Shown piece by piece: positions 32,924-44,690 of a stretch of 64,000 bases of DNA. The DNA lies in assembly GCA_023150275.1 (NCBI GenBank), contig JAKLLG010000001.1, positions 372,001 through 436,000 on the forward strand. The letters run 5' to 3'. How positions within the stretch are numbered: position 1 is the stretch's first letter; every line of letters starts with the position of its first letter. The notes beneath the pieces are model-generated. The model ran no database searches and was not told the origin of the DNA. It was given only the letters and a program-made list of their open reading frames with translations. The position numbers were made by a program, and so were the translations under genes. Origin of the DNA: Rhodocyclaceae bacterium. GTDB lineage: Bacteria > Pseudomonadota > Gammaproteobacteria > Burkholderiales > Rhodocyclaceae.

Positions 32924-33673
32924 TCAGAGATCGGATTCCGGTTCGATCACCGGTAGCCGCACGCGACGCTGCAACCAGGCAACGCCGAACAGATCGACGA
33001 TACCAACCCAGAGACGATTGTGCAGCCCGTACTTGGACACCCCGCGCTCGCGCGACCGATGATTGACGGGCACGGAAACGACGGCGCCGCCACCGCGCAG
33101 CACCAGCGCCGGCAAAAAGCGGTGGATGTGATCGAAATTGGGCAGACGGAGAAAGGTCTCGCGGGCAAACACCTTCAGACCGCAGCCGGTGTCCGGCGTG
33201 CTGTCCTTCAGCATGCGCGAACGCACGCCGTTGGCAATCTTCGAAGAGAGGCGGCGGATGAAGGTGTCGTTGCGCTTCGTCCGCCAACCGGCGAGCAGTT
33301 CGAGATTGGCCGGCTGCCCGGAAGCGACGAGGGCTGCGAGCAGGGCAGGCAGGTCGGCAGGATCGTTCTGTCCGTCGCCATCAAGCGTGGCGATCCATTC
33401 ATGACGTGCGGCGCGCACACCGGTGGTGACAGCCTGGCTCTGCCCGCAGGCACGCCGATGGCGGATCACGCGCAGCTGCGCCACTTCCTGCTTCATCCGC
33501 TCCAGGACTGCCTGCGTATTGTCGGTGCTGCCGTCATTGACGTAGATGATCTCGAAATCGGTATTGCCGGACAGTGCGGAAACGATCTCGCGGATCAGCG
33601 GCTCGATGTTGTCGGCCTCATTGTGAACGGGTACGACGACGGAAAGGCGACCGTGGTAGGGATAAGTTGGCAT
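32924..33673 (-). CDS. Family 2 glycosyltransferase (polyprenyl-phosphate sugar synthase-like)
   Basis: 249 residues. GT-A fold with SVVVPVHNEADNIEPL, IIYVNDGSTDNT and the DxD-type ATLDGDGQNDP. It resembles dolichol-phosphate-mannose synthase and ArnC/RgtE but has no C-terminal membrane helices. The ATG at 33673 gives MPTYPYHGRLS; an upstream in-frame extension lacks conserved sequence. It is the first gene of the predicted GalA operon, starting 211 bp after the mnmE stop. Confidence 0.88.
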   Translation of the reverse strand: MPTYPYHGRLSVVVPVHNEADNIEPLIREIVSALSGNTDFEIIYVNDGSTDNTQAVLERMKQEVAQLRVIRHRRACGQSQAVTTGVRAARHEWIATLDGDGQNDPADLPALLAALVASGQPANLELLAGWRTKRNDTFIRRLSSKIANGVRSRMLKDSTPDTGCGLKVFARETFLRLPNFDHIHRFLPALVLRGGGAVVSVPVNHRSRERGVSKYGLHNRLWVGIVDLFGVAWLQRRVRLPVIEPESDL

Positions 33674-33884
33674 GGATGGCAGAAAGTCTTTTTCGGTATT
33701 GCCGCAGGTCCGGCGATCGAACCCCATATGCTCGCTGATCGACGTTGCAGAAAAATGTTGGCCGCTGTGCTGGCCGATACGCGACGCACAACCGGTTTTC
33801 CGTGCAGCCAACGGCTGGTCCGCGCGGCATCGTTATCGGTTGTTAACAGGGCGCTATTTTATTCCATCGGCGCAGCATCGCTCG

Positions 33885-35240
33885 TTATTTTCCAATGCAG
33901 AAGCGGCCGAATATCTCACCGAGCAGATCGTCGGCGCTGAACTCGCCGGTAATTCGCCCCAGTGCCTGCTGGGCAAGCCGCAGTTCTTCGGCGAACAGCT
34001 CCAGTCGCGGCAGTACCGACTGCGCGGCCTCAAGATGAATGGCCGCCTCGCGCAAGGCCTGCAGATGGCGCTCACGCGCGATGAACACATCATCAGCGTG
34101 ATGCCATCCGGCAATCGCCAGCAACTCCGTGCGCAACAGATCGATCCCCTCCCCGCCCTTTGCCGAGAGCGCGATCGTGACACCGTCGTCGTCCTCGCTG
34201 CGGGCCGGGTGCTGGCCGGCGAGGTCGATCTTGTTGAACACCGTGAGCCGCCGGATCGTTGCTGGCAGACGGCCGAGGATTTCACGCTCGGCGTGACCGA
34301 TTCCGTGCTGTGCGTCGGTGAGCAGGAGAACGAGGTCGGCGCGTTCGATCTCGCGCCAGGTGCGCTCGATGCCGATGCGCTCGACCTCGTCGTTGGTCTC
34401 GCGCAACCCTGCGGTATCTATCACGTGGACCGGGATGCCCTCGATCTGGATACTGCCCCGGAGTGCATCTCGCGTCGTACCGGCCACCGGCGTGACGATT
34501 GCCAGTTCGTCGCCAGCGAGCTGGTTGAGCAGGCTCGATTTGCCGACGTTCGGCTGGCCGACAAGGACAACGTGCAGGCCACTCTGCAGCAATCGGCCCT
34601 GCTGTGCGCGGTCGAAAATGGCAGAGAGGCGGGCATGCAGGCGCTCGAGCCGACCGAAAGCGTTGGCGGCCTCCAGAAAGTCGACCTCTTCATCGGGAAA
34701 ATCAAGCGTCGCCTCGGTCAGCGCACGCAGTTCGGTGAGTTCAGCGACGAGAGCATGGATCTCGCGCGAGAACTCGCCTTGCAGCGAACGCACCGCCGAG
34801 CGCGCGGCGCTCGCAGTCGCGGCGTCGATCAGATCAGCGACCGCTTCGGCCTGGGCAAGATCGAGTTTTCCGTTTTCGAAGGCGCGGCGCGTGAATTCGC
34901 CGGGTTCGGCAAGCCGGGCGCCCAACTCGCCGCAGCGCGCGAGCAACAGCTGCATGACGATCGGGCCACCGTGACCCTGCAGCTCAAGGACGTCCTCGCC
35001 GGTGAAGGAGTGCGGCGCCGGAAAGAAGAGAACGAGGCCGCTGTCGATTGCGGCCCGGTCAGCATCGCGAAAATCCGCCAGTGTCGCGTGGCGCGGCTGC
35101 GGTTTGATTCCGGTCAGCCTGTACGCCAAGTCGGCAAGGTCCGTGCCGGATACACGAACGACACCGATGCCGCCACGGCCCGGCGCCGTTGCGATGGCGG
35201 CAATCGTTTCGCTGGGCTTAGGCGGCTTTCTTGCCACCAC
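33885..35240 (-). CDS. mnmE: tRNA modification GTPase MnmE
   Basis: 451 residues. N-terminal tetrahydrofolate-binding domain ([20 protein letters not shown]), a G domain with [12 protein letters not shown] and TPVAGTTRD, and the C-terminal FCIGK motif with the catalytic cysteine. It works with MnmG on U34 of tRNA. A GTG start at 35240 is used; it overlaps the end of yidC by 23 bp. Confidence 0.97.
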   Translation of the reverse strand: MVARKPPKPSETIAAIATAPGRGGIGVVRVSGTDLADLAYRLTGIKPQPRHATLADFRDADRAAIDSGLVLFFPAPHSFTGEDVLELQGHGGPIVMQLLLARCGELGARLAEPGEFTRRAFENGKLDLAQAEAVADLIDAATASAARSAVRSLQGEFSREIHALVAELTELRALTEATLDFPDEEVDFLEAANAFGRLERLHARLSAIFDRAQQGRLLQSGLHVVLVGQPNVGKSSLLNQLAGDELAIVTPVAGTTRDALRGSIQIEGIPVHVIDTAGLRETNDEVERIGIERTWREIERADLVLLLTDAQHGIGHAEREILGRLPATIRRLTVFNKIDLAGQHPARSEDDDGVTIALSAKGGEGIDLLRTELLAIAGWHHADDVFIARERHLQALREAAIHLEAAQSVLPRLELFAEELRLAQQALGRITGEFSADDLLGEIFGRFCIGK

Positions 35241-36882
35241 CCTCGATCATCCGCGTGATCTGCCACTGCTGTGCGATCGACAGGACGTTGTTGACCACCC
35301 AGTAGAGAACGAGGCCGGACGGGAACCAGAAGAACATGACGCCAAAAATGAAGGGCATGGCCATCATCACCTTGGCCTGAATCGGGTCTGGCGGCGTAGG
35401 GTTGAGCTTGGTCTGAATGATCATCGAGACGACCATGATCACCGGCAGCACGTAATAGGGATCCTGTGACGAGAGATCGGTGATCCAGAGAATCCACGGG
35501 GCATCACGCATCTCGACGGCGCCAAGCAGCACCCAGTACAGCGCAATGAAGACCGGTATCTGCACAACGATCGGCAGGCAGCCACCGAGCGGATTGATCT
35601 TCTCGGTCTGATACAGCTTCATCATCTCCTGATTCAGTCGCTGGCGGTCGTCGCCGAAGCGTTCTTTCAACTGCTGCAGGCGTGGCGTGATCTGGCGCAT
35701 CTTGGCCATCGACTTGTAGCTCGCCGCCGACAAGGGGAAGAAAATCGCCTTGATCAGCACGGTCAGCAGCACGATCGCCCAGCCCCAGTTGCCGACGAGC
35801 GCATGAATCCATTGCAGCACCCAGAAGATCGGAGCCGCTACGACCGTCAGCCAGCCATAATCGACGACCAGTTCGAGACCGTCGGCAAGCTTCTTCAGCG
35901 TCGCCTGCTCCTGCGGGCCGGAGTAAAGCGTGATCGACTGGCTGGATGTGGCGCCCGGCGCAAGCTGCGCAACCGGCAGGATCAGGCCGGCGGCGGTCAC
36001 CAGCGGATCATTGCTGCCACCCTCGATCTTGCGCGTGTAGAACTCGCGCATTTCCTTGCCTTGCGGCACCCAGGCGGACACGAAATAGTGCTGGACCATT
36101 GCCAGCCAGCCGTTGTCGGCAGTCTTGACGTGTTTGGCCTTATCCTTAGCGATGTCCTCGAAGGTCAGCTTCTGGTATTTCTCCGCATCCGAGTAGACCG
36201 CCGGGCCGGTGAAGGTCATGACCATCGCACTTTCACCTTCCGGCGCCTTGTCGTTGCGCTGGAACTGGTAGTAGGCGTGCGTGGAAAGCGGCTGCGCGCC
36301 GCCGTTGATGATCTCGTGCGCGAGATCGACGGCATAACTGCCGCGCTTGAAGGTGTAGGTCTTTGCCACCTTGACGCCAGTGCTGCTGCTCGCTTCAAGC
36401 CGCAGTTGCAGCGCATCCTTGTCACCCAGATCTCGCGCACCAGCAACAGCGGTGTAAAGCGTGCGGTGATTCGGCAGACCATCGCCAATCAGACCGCTCT
36501 GCGCCGCGTAGCGGTGCTCCGGATCGATCAGGACAAAGCGTTTCTGCTTGTCGCTCGTTGCAGAGTAGTTCTTGAGTTCGAGACGGACGAGATCGCCACC
36601 GAGCGTCGACACATCGGCGATCACAAGATCGGTTTCGATGCGGATGGTTTCGGCCTTTGCCACGGCTGCCGGGCTTCCCTGTGCGGGTGCCGGCGTCGCA
36701 GTCACGCTGGGCGTCGGCGTGGCGGCTGCCGTACCACCCTGCAGGTTTGCGCTCGGTTGTGGCGCGGTCGCGGCCGGCTGGGCTGGCGCCGGCTTGGGCT
36801 GCTTGTATTGCTGCCAGGCATCCCACAACATCACCAGCGAGAAGGAGAAGATCATCACGAGGATGAGACGTCGGTTGTCCAT
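35218..36882 (-). CDS. yidC: Membrane protein insertase YidC
   Basis: 554 residues. An N-terminal membrane anchor ([20 protein letters not shown]), a proline/alanine-rich linker, the large periplasmic domain of Gram-negative YidC, and the C-terminal five-helix core from '[17 protein letters not shown]' with [20 protein letters not shown]. It inserts membrane proteins, including the Fo c subunit, alone or with SecYEG. It ends in basic GGGKKAA. Confidence 0.97.
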   Translation of the reverse strand: MDNRRLILVMIFSFSLVMLWDAWQQYKQPKPAPAQPAATAPQPSANLQGGTAAATPTPSVTATPAPAQGSPAAVAKAETIRIETDLVIADVSTLGGDLVRLELKNYSATSDKQKRFVLIDPEHRYAAQSGLIGDGLPNHRTLYTAVAGARDLGDKDALQLRLEASSSTGVKVAKTYTFKRGSYAVDLAHEIINGGAQPLSTHAYYQFQRNDKAPEGESAMVMTFTGPAVYSDAEKYQKLTFEDIAKDKAKHVKTADNGWLAMVQHYFVSAWVPQGKEMREFYTRKIEGGSNDPLVTAAGLILPVAQLAPGATSSQSITLYSGPQEQATLKKLADGLELVVDYGWLTVVAAPIFWVLQWIHALVGNWGWAIVLLTVLIKAIFFPLSAASYKSMAKMRQITPRLQQLKERFGDDRQRLNQEMMKLYQTEKINPLGGCLPIVVQIPVFIALYWVLLGAVEMRDAPWILWITDLSSQDPYYVLPVIMVVSMIIQTKLNPTPPDPIQAKVMMAMPFIFGVMFFWFPSGLVLYWVVNNVLSIAQQWQITRMIEGGGKKAA

Positions 36883-36907
36883 GTACTACAGCCCTAGTGG
36901 TTGATTG

Positions 36908-37117
36908 TCAGGGTACGGGATCGTAGCCGCCGGGGTGCCACGGGTGGCAGCGGCAGATCCGCTTGCCGCCCAGCGCCAGACCCTTGCAGACGCCATGCTT
37001 GCGCAGGGCTTCCGTGGTGTATTCGGAACAGCTGGGAAGAAAGCGGCAACGGCGGCCGAGCAACGGACTGATGGCGTACTGATAGCATCGAATCAGCACG
37101 ATCAGCAGTTGTTTCAT
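36908..37117 (-). CDS. yidD: Membrane protein insertion efficiency factor YidD
   Basis: 69 residues. Conserved [20 protein letters not shown] and [15 protein letters not shown]. YidD aids insertion of YidC substrates. The ATG at 37117 gives [13 protein letters not shown]; a TTG 9 bp earlier is possible but less likely. It lies between rnpA and yidC in the common order. Confidence 0.95.
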   Translation of the reverse strand: MKQLLIVLIRCYQYAISPLLGRRCRFLPSCSEYTTEALRKHGVCKGLALGGKRICRCHPWHPGGYDPVP

Positions 37118-37138
37118 CGTCGGCAATCCCTTGTCGCT

Positions 37139-37600
37139 CTATCGGTTATCCAACCTGCGTCGATTGAGGCCGAGCAGCAATTCGCTGATCTCTGCCGCCA
37201 GTTGCCCGCGATTGTCCAGCAGTTCCCGCGTCGGTCGGACTGCCAGCCGCAGTATCAGGTCGCAAGCCGGAAGTTCATTGCGCAGCAGGCGGAAGCGCTC
37301 ACGAGCAAGACGCTTGATCAGGTTGCGGCGTACCGCCGCCTTGACCAATTTCTTTGGAACAACAATACCGAGCCGCGCGCTTTGCCTGATTACAGCTTCC
37401 TCACCAGCCTCGCTCCGTGGCCGGTAATGTAGCAGGAAGTGCGGACTTTTTACGGCCCTCCGAAAACCAAAAACGGATGAATATTCATCCGTTTTGGTCA
37501 ATCGGTAGCGCTTTGGAAATACGAAGCCCGAGTTGGGCTGCGCAATTCCGGCCTGGACAATTCCGCCAGCGCCGGCGGCACTGGTGCGCGGCAGGTTCAA
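37139..37600 (-). CDS. rnpA: Ribonuclease P protein component
   Basis: About 153 residues if the TTG at 37600 is the start. RNR motif [17 protein letters not shown], and the conserved N-terminal block [17 protein letters not shown] begins near residue 28. No ATG lies upstream of that block; the TTG overlaps the rpmH stop (TTGA), which points to translational coupling and an N-terminal extension of about 27 residues rich in Ala/Gly. A non-canonical start inside the extension cannot be ruled out. Confidence 0.88.
   Translation of the reverse strand: MNLPRTSAAGAGGIVQAGIAQPNSGFVFPKRYRLTKTDEYSSVFGFRRAVKSPHFLLHYRPRSEAGEEAVIRQSARLGIVVPKKLVKAAVRRNLIKRLARERFRLLRNELPACDLILRLAVRPTRELLDNRGQLAAEISELLLGLNRRRLDNR
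37470..37495. repeat. 26-bp perfect palindrome inside the rnpA 5' coding region
   Basis: Two 13-base halves, AAAACGGATGAAT and its exact complement, meet at 37482/37483. On the minus-strand mRNA the hairpin is followed by TTGG and TTTT, which resembles an attenuator between the highly expressed rpmH and rnpA. Part of the symmetry is imposed by the conserved coding block KTDEYSSVF. Confidence 0.8.
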
Positions 37601-37731
37601 ACAGCCAGACGGTGACGGCCCTTGGCGCGGCGTGCAGCGATGACCTTACGGCCACCTTTCGTGCGCATGCGGACGAGGAAGCCGTGGGTACGCTTGCGGC
37701 GAACAACCGAGGGTTGATAGGTGCGTTTCAT
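37597..37731 (-). CDS. rpmH: 50S ribosomal protein L34
   Basis: 44 residues, encoding [19 protein letters not shown] and ending GRHRLAV, the standard small basic L34. An AAGGGC ribosome-binding site lies in front of the ATG, and a strong promoter lies 40-67 bp upstream. It heads the rpmH-rnpA-yidD-yidC-mnmE series. Confidence 0.98.
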   Translation of the reverse strand: MKRTYQPSVVRRKRTHGFLVRMRTKGGRKVIAARRAKGRHRLAV

Positions 37732-37769
37732 GGTTATGCCCTTGATTTTGATGCAAAGATAAACGTGCA

Positions 37770-37798
37770 ATTAGACATTGTGCGGGACTTCATGTCAA
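37770..37798 (-). promoter_or_regulatory. rpmH promoter
   Basis: On the minus strand, a perfect -35 TTGACA (37793-37798), a 17-bp spacer and -10 TCTAAT (37770-37775, five of six). A transcript would start near 37763 and give a leader of about 32 nt. This is the strongest sigma-70-type promoter seen in the window. Confidence 0.88.
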
Positions 37799-38071
37799 GG
37801 CCAATTTATTTCCGAGCCTGTGGATAACTCCACTACTCCACGCTGTAAAATAGTCGCCGAAAGAGCGACCTTCACTTGGAATTTTTATCCTCCGAGCAGC
37901 CTCCAAAAGCTGATAATTTATCTAAAAACAATAAGTTGCGTTTTCAATCCCGGCAGTTTAGCTGAAGGATTTGCCGTAGTCGAGCCAGCGTCTTCCTGTG
38001 GACGCTGGCATAAGCGGTTATGACTTCAATATTCGCGAATGCAGTGCATTCTGGACTAGCATCGAAGGCTT
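37799..38071. other. rpmH-dnaA intergenic region, origin-associated
   Basis: A 273-bp AT-richer gap. It contains one exact DnaA box (TGTGGATAA at 37819-37827), an AT-rich stretch at about 37905-37935, and a perfect 9-bp hairpin (37984-37992 with 38001-38009) about 65 bp before dnaA that may help control dnaA expression. The dnaA ribosome-binding site is GAAGG near 38062. No gene is seen. Confidence 0.65.
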
Positions 38072-39457
38072 ATGAGCAGTTTCTGGAATTGCTGTTTGAA
38101 TCAATTTGAGCAAGAACTGCCGCAACAGCAGTTCAATACTTGGATCCGTCCCTTACGCCTGGAAGGTGACCTGGAAACGGGTACTCAACTACGTCTGATT
38201 GCCCCCAATGGATTCATTCTGAAGTGGGTCAAGGAGCGCTATCTGGGCCGCATTGAGGAGCTGGGGCGTGATTATTTTGCTGCTCCGATCTCCGTATCGC
38301 TGACACTCGGCGAGCGCAAGACTTCCGCGGCACTGGGCAGTGAAATTGCGGCAGCGCAACGTCCGGTACAAAAAGAAAACCCCACGGACAACTCAGCCAG
38401 ACAGGTGCCAATCACTCGCGGCAATGGCACTTACGAAAAGACACGACTGATACCAGGATTCACTTTCGACAACCTGGTGGTTGGCAAAGCGAACGACCTT
38501 GCCCGCGCTGCAGCAGTGCAGGTCGCCCAGAATCCCGGGGGAGCCTACAACCCGCTGTTCATCTACGGCGGTGCAGGACTGGGCAAGACGCACCTGATTC
38601 ACGCTATCGGCAATTTTGTCCTTGAGCAGCAGGCGCACAAGGTCGTCCGGTATGTGCACGCCGAAGACTACTATTCTGACGTAGTACGCGCTTACCAGCA
38701 GAAATCCTTCGATGCCTTCAAGCGTTATTATCGCTCGCTCGATGTTCTCCTGGTGGACGACGTGCAGTTCTTCAACGGCAAGAACCGCACTCAGGAAGAA
38801 TTCTTCTATGCCTTCAATGCCCTGATCGAAGCCCGCAAGCAGATCGTGATCAGTTGCGATACCTATCCGAAGGATATCTCCGGACTTGAGGATCGCCTGA
38901 TCACCCGCTTCGACTGGGGTCTGACCGTGCAGATCGAGCCTCCGGAAACGGAAATGCGCGTGGCGATCCTGAAGAAGAAGGCTGAGGCCGAGGGAGTATT
39001 CCTCGATGATGAAGTGGCCTTCATGATTGCGAAACACCTTCGCTCGAATGTCAGGGAATTGGAGGGTGCGCTAAAGAAAGTGCTCGCTTACTCCTCTTTT
39101 CATGGCCGCGAAATCGCGCTTGATCTGGCCAAGGAAGCACTAAAGGACGTTATCGGCGCAGTCAATCGCCAGATCACCATCGACAACATCCAGAAAACCG
39201 TCGCCGATTACTACAAGATCAAGGTGGCCGACCTGTTCTCACCCAAGCGCACCCGGGCAATCGCCAGGCCGCGGCAGGTCGCGATGTGGCTGGCGAAGGA
39301 CCTGACTGCGCAAAGCTACCCCAGCATCGGTGATGCATTTGGTGGTCGCGACCATACAACGGTTCTTCATGCCGTGCGCACCATTGACTCGCTGCGCACC
39401 AAGGATAATGAGCTGAATCATGATGTGCATGTGCTGCTGCAAGTATTGAAGGGATGA
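38072..39457 (+). CDS. dnaA: Chromosomal replication initiator DnaA
   Basis: 461 residues. Domain I begins [21 protein letters not shown]; the AAA+ domain has Walker [11 protein letters not shown] near residue 165 and LLVDDVQFF; the C-terminal DNA-binding domain contains the signature [15 protein letters not shown]. It binds DnaA boxes to open oriC. DnaA boxes lie on both sides of the gene. Confidence 0.99.
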   Translation: MSSFWNCCLNQFEQELPQQQFNTWIRPLRLEGDLETGTQLRLIAPNGFILKWVKERYLGRIEELGRDYFAAPISVSLTLGERKTSAALGSEIAAAQRPVQKENPTDNSARQVPITRGNGTYEKTRLIPGFTFDNLVVGKANDLARAAAVQVAQNPGGAYNPLFIYGGAGLGKTHLIHAIGNFVLEQQAHKVVRYVHAEDYYSDVVRAYQQKSFDAFKRYYRSLDVLLVDDVQFFNGKNRTQEEFFYAFNALIEARKQIVISCDTYPKDISGLEDRLITRFDWGLTVQIEPPETEMRVAILKKKAEAEGVFLDDEVAFMIAKHLRSNVRELEGALKKVLAYSSFHGREIALDLAKEALKDVIGAVNRQITIDNIQKTVADYYKIKVADLFSPKRTRAIARPRQVAMWLAKDLTAQSYPSIGDAFGGRDHTTVLHAVRTIDSLRTKDNELNHDVHVLLQVLKG

Positions 39458-39678
39458 CGCCATACCTCGGGTTGTGGATAAGTCTGTAGTGAGCTTAGGG
39501 ACAGAATGTGGAAAAATCTGATTTTGATCGCTTGTGGATAATTCTTCCACTTTTCATCAACAGACATCAGGCAGGCTTTTCAACTGCGCTTTTTGATGCG
39601 CAAGCTACTGTAGAATATGAGTTTTATTGAGCTATCCACAGAGTTGACCGGCAGTATATCTATATAGGAACTATATAT
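39458..39678. other. Probable oriC core: DnaA-box cluster and AT-rich stretch between dnaA and dnaN
   Basis: Two exact TGTGGATAA boxes (39473-39481 and 39533-39541), a one-mismatch box at 39507-39515, and an inverted one-mismatch box CTATCCACA at 39632-39640. A very AT-rich segment (39654-39680) follows and could be the unwinding element. A TAGAAT hexamer at 39611-39616 is a possible dnaN -10. This is a better origin candidate than the gap on the other side of dnaA, which has one box. Confidence 0.7.
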
Positions 39679-40785
39679 ATGATCCTTATTAAAACCCAAC
39701 GCGACACTTTGCTAGCACCTTTGCAGTCGGTTTCCGGCATTGTAGAAAAGCGTCATACCCTGCCGATCCTCTCGAATGTGCTCCTGGAGAAGAAGGGGGA
39801 TCAGTTGACCCTTCTTGCAACCGATATCGAGATCCAGATCACGACCAGCACGCAGGGTGCGCTCGGTGAAGGTGATGGCGCAGTCACGGTAGGAGCTCGA
39901 AAACTGCAGGACATTCTTCGTTCCTTGCCTGAGAGTGCAGAGGTCAGCTTGGCGCTTGATGACAAGCGCTTGCAGGTTCGCGCCGGAAAAAGCCGCTTCA
40001 GTCTGCAGACACTGCCCGCCGATGATTTTCCACGCATGGCAATCGCTGAGGGAAGCGCGCAGAAGATCAATGTGACCCAGAAGCAGTTCCGTCAACTTCT
40101 GGCGCAGACTCAGTTTGCGATGGCTGCTCAGGATGTGCGGTATTACCTGAATGGACTATTGTTGCTGCTCGAAGGTGATCAGTTGCGTGCCGTGGCGACT
40201 GATGGTCATAGACTCGCATTTGCTGCCATGACGATCGAAGGGAATCTGCCACGCCAGGAACTGATCCTGCCGCGCAAGACGGTGCTTGAGTTGAATCGCC
40301 TGCTGGACGACAGCGATGAGCCCTTGCTGATCGAGGCTACGGCGAACCAGATCCGCTTCCAGTTTGGCCAGATCAATCTCGTGTCGAAATTGATCGACGG
40401 CAAGTTTCCCGATTATGAGCGGGTCATTCCGGCTTCGCTGCGTAATGCGCTCGTGATCAATCGAGCATTGTTGCTTTCGTCAATGCAGCGCGCGGCAATC
40501 TTGACCAATGAGAAATTCAGGGGAGTTCGGCTTGTTTTGTCGCCGGGCAGTCTGAAGATCATGGCGGCCAATGCGGAGCAGGAGGAAGCGCAGGAAGAAC
40601 TGGAAATCGATTATTCGGGTGATGCGATCGATATCGGTTTCAACGTCAGCTATCTGCTCGACGTACTCAACAACAGCGCGGTAGAGAGTGTGCAGTGGGG
40701 GTTCAACGATGCCAATTCGAGCGCATTGGTAACAATTCCCGGGAACGAGCATTTCAAGTATGTCGTGATGCCGATGCGCATCTAA
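39679..40785 (+). CDS. dnaN: DNA polymerase III beta clamp
   Basis: 368 residues, standard for the three-domain sliding clamp. It begins MILIKTQRDTLLAPLQSVSG and ends in the canonical FKYVVMPMRI. It is 221 bp after dnaA with an AGGAA ribosome-binding site at 39666-39670. Confidence 0.99.
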   Translation: MILIKTQRDTLLAPLQSVSGIVEKRHTLPILSNVLLEKKGDQLTLLATDIEIQITTSTQGALGEGDGAVTVGARKLQDILRSLPESAEVSLALDDKRLQVRAGKSRFSLQTLPADDFPRMAIAEGSAQKINVTQKQFRQLLAQTQFAMAAQDVRYYLNGLLLLLEGDQLRAVATDGHRLAFAAMTIEGNLPRQELILPRKTVLELNRLLDDSDEPLLIEATANQIRFQFGQINLVSKLIDGKFPDYERVIPASLRNALVINRALLLSSMQRAAILTNEKFRGVRLVLSPGSLKIMAANAEQEEAQEELEIDYSGDAIDIGFNVSYLLDVLNNSAVESVQWGFNDANSSALVTIPGNEHFKYVVMPMRI

Positions 40786-40804
40786 ATCGCCAGCAATTCA
40801 TTGA

Positions 40805-40820
40805 TGTTCCACGTGAAACA
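40805..40820. other. parS site between dnaN and gyrB
   Basis: TGTTCCACGTGAAACA, one base away from the classical TGTTTCACGTGAAACA palindrome and fitting the TGTTnCACGTGAAACA consensus. It is a target for ParB and lies about 1.2 kb from the origin candidate. Confidence 0.9.
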
Positions 40821-40829
40821 AGGAAGTAA

Positions 40830-43298
<2,469 letters not shown>

Positions 43299-43330
43299 AC
43301 CTCGGGTATTCCAGGAAGGGAAAAACCCGC

Positions 43331-43362
43331 CATAGGGCCCCGCAAGGGGCTCTATGCGTTTT
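43331..43362 (+). terminator. Terminator after gyrB
   Basis: An 11-bp stem with one mismatch (43331-43341 and 43346-43356), a GCAA tetraloop, and a CGTTTT tail. It lies 33 bp after the gyrB stop. Confidence 0.88.
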
Positions 43363-43381
43363 CGGGGTCAAAACCCGGTTT

Positions 43382-43852
43382 TCAGTGTGCGGTCTCGTCG
43401 GCGAGCAGGGTGCGGATGACCCGAACCATCTCGATGTCCGACTCGTGATACGCGGATTTGACGAATTCGGCGTAAGCCGCATCCTCGTCGTCGGTAACTT
43501 CGCCAAGCGTCGTTGCATAGGCGAAACGCAGGAAGAGATGTCCCTCCTCCGGCTCTTCGATGGTGATGGTCAACGTGCCGCCGGCGTGGTTGTCAGTGCG
43601 CTTGACCGCAAAGCACACCCACTCGAAGCGCGACCAGGTGACGGTATCCTCGATAGCCGCCTTGCCGAAGTCGAGACGTCGCTCCAGCCGGCGGTCGCCG
43701 CGTTCGAGGATGTGGCAGGCTTCCAGCCCGGGCAGGAAAAGCGTGGCGTCCTCGGCACGCGCCATCAGGCCCAGCCACAATTGGTCGCGACTCAGGTTCG
43801 GGATCAGCGGGTTGCCGGGGTCGTTGATCTGGACGATGTGTTCGAATTTCAT
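43382..43852 (-). CDS. SRPBCC-family protein (DUF1857, AtaL-like)
   Basis: 156 residues. MKFEHIVQINDPGNPL at the start, LSRDQLWLGLMARAED, and a long C-terminal helix with YAEFVKSAYHESDIEMV fit the small START/SRPBCC proteins of DUF1857. They bind hydrophobic ligands, but no function is assigned. The ATG at 43852 is used as upstream codons overlap the divergent gene's control region. Divergent from rsuA by 58 bp. Confidence 0.85.
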   Translation of the reverse strand: MKFEHIVQINDPGNPLIPNLSRDQLWLGLMARAEDATLFLPGLEACHILERGDRRLERRLDFGKAAIEDTVTWSRFEWVCFAVKRTDNHAGGTLTITIEEPEEGHLFLRFAYATTLGEVTDDEDAAYAEFVKSAYHESDIEMVRVIRTLLADETAH

Positions 43853-43910
43853 GCCGCCATTGTCGCCGCGAAGCGGCGCGATTGTCATCCCGGGTGATAC
43901 GATGCGCGCC

Positions 43911-44639
43911 ATGAAAACGCTTCCGCTCGAACGCCTCCTCCATAGCCAGGGCTTCGGCAGCCGCAAGGAATGCCGGGCGATGATCGACAACGGCCGCGTC
44001 GCCATCGCCGGCGAGGAGATAGCCGATCCCGGCAGGCAATTCGATCCCGCCGGCCTCGTCTTTTCGGTCGACGGCACCGACTGGGTCTATCAGGAAAAAG
44101 CCTACCTGATGCTCAACAAACCGGCCGGCTACGAATGCTCGCATCAGCCCAAGCACCACGCCAGCGTTTACGCGTTGCTGCCGCCGCCGCTGAACGGCCG
44201 TCAGGTGCAGTCGCTCGGTCGTCTCGACGAGGACACCACCGGCCTGCTGCTCTTTTCCGACGACGGCCAGTTCATCCATCGCATCATCTCCGGCAAGCGC
44301 AAGGTCGCGAAAACCTATCGCGTCACGGCGAAGCACCCGCTGCCGGATACGGCCATCACGGCGCTGCTTTCCGGCGTCGAACTGGCCGATGAACCGGGTC
44401 TCGTCGTCGCTGCAGGCTGCGAGCGGGTGGATGAGAAGACGATCCTGCTGACCGTCACCGAGGGGCGCTACCATCAGGTGAAGCGCATGATTGCCGCCGT
44501 CGGCAACCGGGTGGATGCCCTGCAGCGCGTCGCGATCGGCCGCTTGCCGTTGCCGGAAGATCTGCCCGAAGGCAAATGGCGCTGGCTGAGCGCTGGCGAA
44601 TACGCCAGCCTGCTGGCAACGGAACCCAACCCGGCTTGA
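43911..44639 (+). CDS. rsuA: 16S rRNA pseudouridine synthase (RsuA family)
   Basis: 242 residues. N-terminal S4 domain (LERLLHSQGFGSRKECRAMI) and the catalytic LGRLDEDTTGLLLFSDDG with the active aspartate, then EGRYHQVKRMIAAVGN. It matches the RsuA family that makes pseudouridine 516 in 16S rRNA; paralogues RluB/E/F share these motifs, so the exact site is inferred. An alternative ATG at 43902 would add three residues. Confidence 0.88.
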   Translation: MKTLPLERLLHSQGFGSRKECRAMIDNGRVAIAGEEIADPGRQFDPAGLVFSVDGTDWVYQEKAYLMLNKPAGYECSHQPKHHASVYALLPPPLNGRQVQSLGRLDEDTTGLLLFSDDGQFIHRIISGKRKVAKTYRVTAKHPLPDTAITALLSGVELADEPGLVVAAGCERVDEKTILLTVTEGRYHQVKRMIAAVGNRVDALQRVAIGRLPLPEDLPEGKWRWLSAGEYASLLATEPNPA

Positions 44640-44690
44640 TCTCCCCTGCCCTCCGGGTTCATCATAGTCTCCGTCAATCAGGAGACAGTC

